Shown here piece by piece: positions 1 through 4,639 of a DNA stretch of 5,176 nucleotides (its first letter is position 1; every line of letters starts with the position of its first letter). The translations under genes and the position numbers were made by a program. The stretch comes from Lachnospiraceae bacterium (lineage in GTDB: Bacteria > Bacillota > Clostridia > Lachnospirales > Lachnospiraceae), in contig JAAVAA010000073.1 in assembly GCA_014804285.1 (NCBI GenBank), forward strand, positions 15,773 to 20,948, read 5' to 3'. The notes beneath the pieces are model-generated. The model made no database searches and was not told the origin of the DNA. It saw only the letters and a program-made list of their open reading frames with translations.

Positions 1-231
1 GGTTCCATGATACCCCTTTGGTTTATGCCGGACTGGATGAGAGGAGTTATTCGTTTTACGCCTTTTTCATCTATTTATTTCACACCGCTACAGATTTATC
101 TGGGACAGCTGTCCTTTTCGGAGATTCTGCATGGTTTTCTGATTCAGTTTTTCTGGATTGTTATCTTACTTTCTATAGGGATGTTTCTTTGGAAAAAGGG
201 GCAGAAAAAGCTTATTGTGCAGGGAGGATGA
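1..231 (+). CDS. ABC-2 type transporter permease subunit, C-terminal part (5' end outside window)
   Basis: The frame is open from the first base and stops at 229-231, so this is the end of a longer gene; the ATG at position 7 is internal. The visible 76 residues contain the G-S-M-IPLWFMPDW and PFSSIYFTPLQIYLGQ region, then one long hydrophobic helix (about residues 42-63 of the fragment) and a short basic tail (KKGQKK). This pattern is typical of the C-terminus of COG4587-like ABC-2 permeases, which form the membrane channel of an uncharacterised ABC exporter. The stop lies 6 bases before the ATG of the next permease, so the two are co-transcribed and probably form a heterodimeric membrane domain. 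The ATP-binding partner is not in the window and would be expected upstream. The substrate cannot be told from sequence. The family call rests on recognised sequence style, without a database search. Confidence 0.8.
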   Translation, partial: GSMIPLWFMPDWMRGVIRFTPFSSIYFTPLQIYLGQLSFSEILHGFLIQFFWIVILLSIGMFLWKKGQKKLIVQGG

Positions 232-237
232 CAGACT

Positions 238-1044
238 ATGAAAAATGATACAATCTATTTGGCAGGGGTCTACACCAGAACCATTATGAGATCATGGTTC
301 CAATATAAAGTGGATGCGGTGCTTCGTTCTCTTGCGGTGTTTCTCAGAGAGGCAACCGGGATTATTGTTATTTATTTTACCCTGCTGAAATTTGATACTT
401 TAAATGGCTGGGACATTCATGAATTGTTGTTTTTATTCAGCCTTTTGTTTTTAACCTATGGGATACTTATTATTTTCTTTACCGGATTGCGGGATTTTGG
501 AAGAACAGTCCGTAACGGCGGTTTTGACCGCTTCATTTTAAGGCCCAGAGGGCTCCTTTTCCAGCTTATCTTTTCCAATGCGGACTGGTTCGCCGCTATC
601 GGGCACGGCAGTCTCGGTATTGTACTATTTGTGATCTCAGCAGGAAATGCAGGTATTACATGGAGCCCCGGTACCATAATTTACTATATTGCGGCATTAA
701 TAGGCGGCGTTATGATTCAGGGAGCAATCTTTTTATTTCTTGCGTCCCTTAATATCTATCTGCTTGAAACAAACAGCCTGAAAGAGCTTTTTTACTGGAA
801 TATGCGAAAGTTTGCAGGATATCCGGTGAGTATCTTTCATAAAGCCATTCAGTTTTGTATGATTTATGTCGTTCCGTTTGCTTTTGTCAATTATTTCCCG
901 GCGCAATATTTACTGCGCAAGGAAGATATGTCATACCCTTCGATTTATATGTACCTTACCCCTGTCGTCGGAGTTGTCATGTATCTTGCAGCGTACGGTT
1001 TCTGGCGATACAGTATCCGTTTTTATAATAGTTCGGGAAATTAG
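238..1044 (+). CDS. ABC-2 type transporter permease (COG3694-like), 268 residues, complete
   Basis: This is a full-length polytopic membrane protein with about six hydrophobic segments, near residues 29-50, 62-83, 118-136, 146-175, 204-222 and 237-255. Landmarks of the COG3694/ABC2_membrane_6 type are the loop GGFDRFILRPRG (94-105), YPVSIF (195-200) and VPFAFVNYFPAQYLL (212-226). Length is normal for the family (about 260-270). The ATG at 238 is preceded by GGGAGG at 222-227, which overlaps the end of the upstream permease, giving translational coupling. Together the two proteins would form the transmembrane part of an ABC exporter of unknown substrate in the cytoplasmic membrane. The gene ends 11 bases before the stop of the convergent AraC gene. 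I see no hairpin terminator in that gap, so readthrough into antisense of the regulator is possible. Confidence 0.88.
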   Translation: MKNDTIYLAGVYTRTIMRSWFQYKVDAVLRSLAVFLREATGIIVIYFTLLKFDTLNGWDIHELLFLFSLLFLTYGILIIFFTGLRDFGRTVRNGGFDRFILRPRGLLFQLIFSNADWFAAIGHGSLGIVLFVISAGNAGITWSPGTIIYYIAALIGGVMIQGAIFLFLASLNIYLLETNSLKELFYWNMRKFAGYPVSIFHKAIQFCMIYVVPFAFVNYFPAQYLLRKEDMSYPSIYMYLTPVVGVVMYLAAYGFWRYSIRFYNSSGN

Positions 1045-1055
1045 GGGGTTACATA

Positions 1056-1943
1056 CTATTCTTTTTTTACAGGAACCCATAACTCACAAAACAAGTTGCT
1101 TTCTCCATTTTCAAAATATATTTCATAGTCCGTATCGTCTGTCTGGCTATATCCTGTCTGCGGGGTAAATTCTTTAAAGAATTTATCCCATGTCTCAGCC
1201 AGGCAATCGCCATCGGGACCAAAGCATTTAAATACGGCATAATCGGCAGGCTCTGTTTCCCACACAGAGTAGCCGTTGTTTATTAATTTATCCAATTCTG
1301 TAATATCGGTATCATCATCTATCAAAATACCAATTCCATATTTGAAGCAATCTTCGTGATCGATAACGGGGCTGCACAAACCGTACAAGTCTCTTTTTCC
1401 TTCTGTACGAAGCACTTTAAGAGGTTCAATCAGATTTTTTTCATAACACTCTGCCCAAAAATCAGGGATGCTGTGGTCATTGTCGTCATTGATGATTTCA
1501 TTTGGAAAAGCTTTTACCAATGCAATAAATCGTTGACTCTCTTTGTGTTCCAGTCTATAATCCATAATACTACCACCTTCCAATATAATTTTTATCACAA
1601 GGGGATTGAATAAATGAAGCTGTGTGCCTTTTTGTTTGGCTTGTTTGGGAGTGGAACCATGAAACCGTAAAAAGGCTTTGGAAAAGCTTTCCGGAGATTC
1701 ATAACCATACTTGTATGCAGCGTCTATTACCGATATGTCAGTTGTTTGGAGTTCCTGGGCTGCTAATGTAAGCCGCCGGTTCCTTATATACTCATTAGCT
1801 GTCATCCCGGCAATAAAGCTGAATGTCCGGTGAAAATTGTAGTTTGACATATGTACGCTTTTCGCGACATCAGTGTAGTTTATATTTTCATAAATATGTT
1901 CCTCCATATAGCATATTGCCTGCTGTATCAGCTGTATTGACAT
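1056..1943 (-). CDS. AraC-family transcriptional regulator with C-terminal GyrI-like effector domain
   Basis: The 295-residue protein has an N-terminal AraC/XylS DNA-binding domain with two helix-turn-helix units. The first is near residues 24-43 (TDVAKSVHMSNYNFHRTF). The second is near 72-94 and includes AAYKYGYESPESFSKAF followed by FHGSTPKQAK, the family signature. Residues 128-295 (from MDYRLEHKESQRFIALVK to CELWVPVKKE) match the layout of the GyrI-like/AraC effector-binding fold found in Rob and BmrR relatives, which binds small hydrophobic or cationic ligands. The ATG at 1941-1943 is chosen because AAGGAGG lies 9 bases upstream (complement of 1953-1959). The gene is divergent from the hydrolase at 2084 and convergent with the permease pair. 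Either could be a target, the divergent one being more likely. Autoregulation is plausible from the operator-like repeat upstream. The ligand is unknown. Confidence 0.93.
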   Translation of the reverse strand: MSIQLIQQAICYMEEHIYENINYTDVAKSVHMSNYNFHRTFSFIAGMTANEYIRNRRLTLAAQELQTTDISVIDAAYKYGYESPESFSKAFLRFHGSTPKQAKQKGTQLHLFNPLVIKIILEGGSIMDYRLEHKESQRFIALVKAFPNEIINDDNDHSIPDFWAECYEKNLIEPLKVLRTEGKRDLYGLCSPVIDHEDCFKYGIGILIDDDTDITELDKLINNGYSVWETEPADYAVFKCFGPDGDCLAETWDKFFKEFTPQTGYSQTDDTDYEIYFENGESNLFCELWVPVKKE

Positions 1944-1969
1944 TCTGTCAGCCCTCCTTGTGTAAGGTA

Positions 1970-1998
1970 ATTATAGTTTACTACAACTGGAATGTCCT
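1970..1998 (-). promoter_or_regulatory. Predicted sigma-A promoter of the AraC-family gene
   Basis: Read on the minus strand, a perfect -10 TATAAT is the complement of 1970-1975. It is separated by 17 bases from AGGACA (complement of 1993-1998), which matches 4 of 6 bases of the TTGACA -35. Transcription would start near 1963, giving a leader of about 20 bases that includes the AAGGAGG ribosome site. The -35 directly abuts the direct repeat beginning at 1998, so a protein bound there could control this promoter. Assigned by eye. Confidence 0.6.
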
Positions 1999-2027
1999 GT
2001 CCAAGTTTGCACAGATTTGTCCAACTT
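1998..2027. repeat. 20-base-periodic direct repeat, candidate AraC-type operator
   Basis: TGTCCAAGTT at 1998-2007 recurs as TGTCCAACTT at 2018-2027, 9 of 10 bases identical and offset by 20 bases, about two helical turns. A further TGTCC at 1993-1997 directly precedes the first copy. AraC-family proteins commonly bind tandem half-sites about two turns apart on one DNA face. This repeat lies between the divergent AraC gene and the hydrolase gene, with one copy next to or on the -35 zone of each promoter. The repeat itself is seen directly; binding by the adjacent regulator is inference. Confidence 0.5.
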
Positions 2028-2048
2028 CACCATTTTATAACTTATAAT
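2018..2048 (+). promoter_or_regulatory. Predicted activator-type promoter of the nitrilase-like gene
   Basis: A perfect -10 TATAAT lies at 2043-2048, about 35 bases before the ATG at 2084. At the right spacing (2020-2025) there is no recognisable -35: TCCAAC matches only 2 of 6 bases. That position is occupied by the second copy of the direct repeat (2018-2027). A strong -10 with a missing -35 covered by a regulator site is what an activator-dependent promoter looks like. The assignment is by eye. Confidence 0.5.
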
Positions 2049-2083
2049 TTCACTAACAATCGGAATTAGAAGGGAGAGACACA

Positions 2084-2803
2084 ATGCGAATTGGTTTAGC
2101 ATCTTTTATATGCAAAAATAGGAATGTTTCTTTTAATATGACACAAATTGAAAAAGCTATGCGGGAATCTCAGGGTAAAGTAGATTTACTTTGTTTTGGT
2201 GAAGCCTATTTACAAGGTTTTGATTCTCTTTGCTGGAACTACACTATTGACAACGAAATGGCTTTAGAGTTGAATTCGGAAACCGTCTGCCAATTATGCA
2301 AGTGGTCAAAAGAATATGGGGTAGCATTGCTGACAGGGTATATTGAGAAAGAAAAAGAATGTTTATATTCTTCTTGTGTTGTCATTGAAGATGGTAAAAT
2401 TTTGTACAATTACAGAAGGATTACAAAAGGTTGGAAAGAATTCCGGAAAACAGATGAGCACTACAAAGAAGGAGATAAAACAGAAGAATTTTCCTTTCAT
2501 AATCATAAAATCAGACTTGCTCTTTGTGGAGATATGTGGGATTGTCCAGAGAAGTTCAAAACAAAACATCTGCTGATCTGGCCTGTATATGTTAATTTTA
2601 CTGTAGACGAATGGAATAGCCAAGAAATAGAAGCATATGCAAGACAGGCTTCGTTAATTGCAGAACATGTTCTGATGATTAATCCGATTGATCATGAGCC
2701 TCAAAATCACGGTGGTGCATTTCATTTTTGCAATGGAAAAATTATTGATAGACTTCCATTCGACCAAGAAGGTATTCTGATAGTAAACATAGATGATGCA
2801 TAG
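2084..2803 (+). CDS. Nitrilase-superfamily carbon-nitrogen hydrolase, 239 residues
   Basis: The protein has the layout of the C-N hydrolase (nitrilase) fold: a first strand MRIGLASF, the catalytic glutamate in LLCFGEAYLQGFD (E40), the strand GVALLTGYIE, and the nucleophile elbow LALCGDMWDCPE with C148. Members cleave or form amide or nitrile carbon-nitrogen bonds through a Glu-Lys-Cys triad and usually act in the cytoplasm; no signal peptide is visible. The segment that normally carries the lysine reads YNYRRITKGW, so the usual Lys position appears to be Arg112, with the nearest lysine at 115. The length is a little under the common 260-280. The ATG at 2084 has AAGGGAG at 2070-2076, seven bases away. 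It is divergent from the AraC gene and probably controlled by it. The substrate is unknown. Codon use is visibly more AT-rich than in the permease genes. Confidence 0.88.
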   Translation: MRIGLASFICKNRNVSFNMTQIEKAMRESQGKVDLLCFGEAYLQGFDSLCWNYTIDNEMALELNSETVCQLCKWSKEYGVALLTGYIEKEKECLYSSCVVIEDGKILYNYRRITKGWKEFRKTDEHYKEGDKTEEFSFHNHKIRLALCGDMWDCPEKFKTKHLLIWPVYVNFTVDEWNSQEIEAYARQASLIAEHVLMINPIDHEPQNHGGAFHFCNGKIIDRLPFDQEGILIVNIDDA

Positions 2804-2839
2804 AGACAGATGTGAGCATTTTCATATCCATTCTATGCA
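2797..2839 (+). repeat. 8-base inverted repeat at the 3' end of the hydrolase gene
   Basis: TGCATAGA (2797-2804, spanning the stop codon) is perfectly complementary to TCTATGCA (2832-2839) across a 27-base loop. It could fold at the transcript end or act as a protein site. The loop is long and no T-run follows, so it is not a standard terminator. The rest of 2840-2930 is AT-rich, with a short tandem ACAAAATTCA (2870-2879 and 2886-2895) but no gene. Confidence 0.25.
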
Positions 2840-2941
2840 CCCTCCGATCACAAAAATTTATTCTCATACACAAAATTCAAATGTAACAAAATTCATTCCA
2901 TGTCTCAGTATAGAGAAACAGTAGATTTGTTCATATCTATA

Positions 2942-2950
2942 TGCTATACT
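2942..2950 (+). promoter_or_regulatory. Predicted extended -10 promoter of the DUF3990 unit
   Basis: TGCTATACT at 2942-2950 is an extended -10 (TGn followed by TATACT, 5 of 6 of consensus). No convincing -35 is found 16-18 bases upstream, which extended -10 promoters can do without. A short palindrome, CATAT-CT-ATATG (2932-2943), overlaps its upstream edge and could be an operator. Start of transcription would be near 2957, about 30 bases before the ATG at 2988. Confidence 0.45.
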
Positions 2951-2987
2951 TTTTGAAAACATAGTAGAAAATCGAGGTGAGATGCAT

Positions 2988-3461
2988 ATGATTCTCTATC
3001 ATGCAAGTAAGGAAATAGTGGAATTCCCAGAAGTACGAAAGGCAAAGTATACAAAAGATTTTTCGTGGGGTTTTTATTGTACAACTGATTTTGAACAGGC
3101 AGTAAGATGGGCTAACCGTAGAGAAGGAGATCCGGTTATCAATTATTACATCTATGAACCCAATAATGAACTGTCTATTTTGAAATTTGACGATATGACA
3201 GATGAATGGCTGGATTTCATTGCCAGATGCCGAAGTGGAGAAACACATCAATATGATATCGTAGAGGGACCGATGGCAAATGACACGGTGTGGAATTATG
3301 TGAATGATTTTCTTTCGGGCAGGATAAGTCGAAAGCAGTTTTGGGTGTTGGCAGAATTTAAGCATCCAACACATCAGATAAGTTTCCATACACTATCGGC
3401 ACTTAATTGTTTAACATTTGACAGGAGTGAGATTATTTATGACCGAAAAAGAAAAGAATGA
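2988..3461 (+). CDS. DUF3990 protein, predicted ADP-ribosyltransferase-fold (157 residues)
   Basis: The sequence follows the DUF3990 pattern throughout: ILYHAS at the N-terminus (H5), DFSWGFYCTTDFEQAVRWA (Y30), a central segment with SILKFDDMTDEWLDFI, DIVEGPMANDTVWNYV, and THQISFHTLSALNCLTF near the C-terminus. This family is grouped with ADP-ribosyltransferase-like folds. By position, H5, Y30 and perhaps Q130 could correspond to the H-Y-[E/Q] set, which is inference. I prefer the ATG at 2988 to the one at 2982, because AGGTGA at 2975-2980 sits 7 bases from 2988 but only 1 base from 2982. The 3' end overlaps the next gene by 23 bases. No signal peptide or membrane segment is visible, so it is expected in the cytoplasm. 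A toxin or modifier role in a two-gene module is plausible but unproven. Confidence 0.85.
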   Translation: MILYHASKEIVEFPEVRKAKYTKDFSWGFYCTTDFEQAVRWANRREGDPVINYYIYEPNNELSILKFDDMTDEWLDFIARCRSGETHQYDIVEGPMANDTVWNYVNDFLSGRISRKQFWVLAEFKHPTHQISFHTLSALNCLTFDRSEIIYDRKRKE

Positions 3462-3882
3462 TTTTTTTTATGTTTGTTCGTTAATTGAATATATAGCACG
3501 TCAAACAAAGAACAGGCGTGGGGTCATTGTTAAAGCTTTGGGGAAAGATGGAATTGAAAAACATTTATATGACGCAGAGGTAAATCATTGCCTTTCGTTT
3601 GAGCAAGTGAGCGATGAGGTAATAGAACAGTACGAAATACAGAATGGTGATTTTGATACAATTACGGAATGCAAGTATACAGTCCCTGGTTTTATGGAGA
3701 TTGGGAAATTATATAGTATCATGATTGAAGATTGCGCACCTTCCGGGAAAGAAGTGGATGAATTGCTGAAAATATTTTCTTCTTTCATAAGTGACAAAAT
3801 ATCTGATTTTCAAACAGATATTTATTACCAGAATACCAGTTACCTAGAATGTTCATATCGGGCAGGATATTTATTGGATTAA
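3439..3882 (+). CDS. Partner protein of the DUF3990 gene, possibly DUF3791-like at its N-terminus (147 residues)
   Basis: I do not recognise an established function. The start at 3439 (MTEKEKNDFF) is chosen over the in-frame ATG at 3418 because AGGAG at 3423-3427 lies 11 bases before it. The start falls inside the DUF3990 gene, a 23-base overlap that implies translational coupling. Residues 8-65 (FFYVCSLIEYIA, then VIVKALGKDGIEKHLYD, then LSFEQVSDEVIEQY) resemble in spacing the helical DUF3791 proteins that commonly accompany DUF3990 genes. Residues 70-147 form a second part with a buried-looking segment, FMEIGKLYSIMIED, and a tail, YYQNTSYLECSYRAGYLLD. It is soluble, with a cysteine at 13, 51, 79, 99 and 138. 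It could be the antidote, a specificity factor or a substrate of the DUF3990 protein. The gene is real on ribosome-site and coupling grounds; its role is inference. Confidence 0.78.
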   Translation: MTEKEKNDFFYVCSLIEYIARQTKNRRGVIVKALGKDGIEKHLYDAEVNHCLSFEQVSDEVIEQYEIQNGDFDTITECKYTVPGFMEIGKLYSIMIEDCAPSGKEVDELLKIFSSFISDKISDFQTDIYYQNTSYLECSYRAGYLLD

Positions 3883-3901
3883 TGAGAATTGCCATTGACC
3901 G

Positions 3902-3918
3902 TGTTCTTTAGAGGAACA
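3902..3918 (+). other. Short hairpin after the DUF3990 unit
   Basis: TGTTCTT (3902-3908) can pair with AGGAACA (3912-3918) around a three-base loop TAG, including one G-T pair. It lies 20 bases past the stop codon at 3882. No T-run follows, so it is a weak terminator at best; it may protect the 3' end of the message. No gene is seen in 3883-3970. Confidence 0.3.
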
Positions 3919-3970
3919 AAGGTATGAGTTATATGTAAGCGGTAAGGTTAAGCGATGTACTGCCGGCCTC

Positions 3971-3999
3971 TTGGCATAGATTAAGTTTTATGATATAAT
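3971..3999 (+). promoter_or_regulatory. Strong sigma-A promoter of the T-box leader
   Basis: TTGGCA at 3971-3976 (5 of 6 of the -35) and a perfect TATAAT at 3994-3999 are separated by exactly 17 bases. TGA directly before the -10 adds an extended -10 TG. Transcription should begin near 4006, just before Stem I of the T-box leader. This is the best promoter in the window. Confidence 0.85.
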
Positions 4000-4005
4000 C
4001 TCTGA

Positions 4006-4278
4006 AATTGAACACAAAAGCTATGATAAGAAATAGTAAGCATCTGGGATTTACAGAGAGAAGGCGGTTGGTGCAAGCCTTTATTGAACAGGTGCCCAAC
4101 CCGTCTTTGAGCTGTGGGCCGAAATTAATAGTAAGCTTCACCGGGTGCTCCCGTTATAGAGCTATGGCATCGGAACTTATCCTGTGCCAGAGAGTGCGGT
4201 TTTATCCGAATTTAGGTGGTACCACGGACTTGTAATAGTTCGCCCTAAGCTGATGTAATGTCGGTTTAGGGTTTTTTT
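4006..4278 (+). promoter_or_regulatory. T-box riboswitch leader, proline type (proS leader)
   Basis: The conserved T-box, AGGTGGTACCACGG, is at 4214-4227. Stem I can be drawn in full. Its base is AGCT 4019-4022 with AGCT 4110-4113, followed by K-turn-like ATGAT/TGA. The lower helix is AAGA 4028-4031 with TCTT 4104-4107. AGTA (4035-4038) lies in the 5' side of the specifier loop. The upper helix is CATCTG 4041-4046 with CAGGTG 4089-4094. Next come the CAGAGAG motif at 4054-4060 and the distal helix AAGGC 4061-4065 with GCCTT 4077-4081, whose loop holds GGTTGGTGCAA. The 3' side of the specifier loop (4095-4103) contains CCC at 4100-4102, a proline codon, which fits the proS sequence downstream. 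The T in TGGT (4217-4220) would pair with an A discriminator base of tRNA-Pro. Further hairpins lie at 4142-4153 and 4165-4189. Uncharged tRNA-Pro would stabilise the antiterminator and allow readthrough. Confidence 0.93.
4243..4278 (+). terminator. Intrinsic terminator of the T-box leader
   Basis: CCCTAAGC (4243-4250) pairs with GTTTAGGG (4264-4271), an 8-pair stem with one G-T pair and a 13-base loop, followed directly by seven T residues (4272-4278). It lies 15 bases past the T-box sequence, where transcription-attenuating T-boxes place their terminator. The 3' arm contains TTTAGG, the same hexamer found at the start of the T-box (4211-4216), so the 5' arm could pair with either copy. Confidence 0.88.
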
Positions 4279-4286
4279 GTGTTTAA

Positions 4287-4622
4287 AAGCCAAAAGGAGC
4301 TCCCTGGCAGGTACATCTTTGCGCGGTTCGGTCAGATGATGCTGAGGTAAAGGTTTATGCAGATAAACTGTATGAAGAACTGCAATGTAAAGGCGTTGAG
4401 GTCATTTATGATGACCGAAAGGTCAGTGCGGGAGTTATGTTCTCGGATGCCGATCTGATCGGTGTTCCGCTTAGAATTGTTGTCAGCCCTCGAAATATAA
4501 AACAGCATATTGTGGAAATCGTTTCGAGAGATAAAAGGTTTTCCGCCAATGCGTCTATGGAAACAGCAGTGGAAGAATTGATGAAAATCCTATTTGATGC
4601 TCTTCACGGTGTGATAAGTTAG
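4287..4622 (+). pseudogene. proS: 5'-deleted prolyl-tRNA synthetase, anticodon-binding domain only
   Basis: The frame is open from just after an in-frame TAA at 4284-4286 to the TAG at 4620-4622, about 111 codons. It reads PKGAPWQVHLCAV from 4290, then LYEELQCKGVEVIYDDR, VSAGVMFSDADLIGVPLRIVVSPRN and a final helical stretch. These are the hallmarks of the class IIa anticodon-binding domain that ends bacterial ProRS; the DDR and the F.DADLIG.P motifs are characteristic. The catalytic class II core (motifs 1-3) and any editing insertion are missing, roughly 450 residues for an E. coli-type enzyme. No ATG, GTG or TTG occurs in frame before the ATG at 4437, which falls inside the domain. The GGAG at 4296-4299 lies within the homologous codons, so it is probably not a real ribosome site. 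The remnant sits directly behind its own T-box leader, so the deletion removed only the coding 5' part. An intact proS elsewhere in the genome is expected. Confidence 0.88.
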
Positions 4623-4639
4623 TTATTGCATTTTTTGGA

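Noticed and set aside
1045..1055. Bidirectional terminator between the convergent permease and AraC genes
   Set aside because: There is a T-run at 1061-1068, but no inverted repeat that could form a stem in the 11-base gap or just beside it.
866..1168. 100-codon plus-strand frame bridging the permease end and the AraC gene
   Set aside because: It runs out of frame through the permease and antisense through the regulator, with no ribosome site.
2870..2895. Tandem ACAAAATTCA as an operator or repeat element
   Set aside because: Two copies of an AT-rich 10-mer 16 bases apart in an AT-rich spacer, not placed at a promoter; chance is likely.
2898..2908. CCATGTCTCAG, also present at 1189-1199, as a mobile-element or attachment-site repeat
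   Set aside because: Eleven bases is short, and one copy is coding sequence of the AraC gene; no element boundaries are associated.
2937..3389. 150-codon open frame on the minus strand
   Set aside because: It is the antisense shadow of the DUF3990 gene, whose protein matches a known family, and its product looks like non-coding translation rich in His, Ile and Cys.
3929..4141. 70-codon open frame on the minus strand
   Set aside because: It is antisense to the promoter and Stem I of the T-box leader, with no ribosome site or recognisable protein.
4008..4235. 75-codon open frame on the plus strand
   Set aside because: It lies entirely inside the T-box leader; its sequence is explained by RNA structure and it has no ribosome site.
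4437..4622. 61-codon frame starting at ATG 4437 as a separate small gene
   Set aside because: The same frame continues upstream to 4287 with clear ProRS domain sequence; the ATG is an internal methionine within the conserved GVMF motif.
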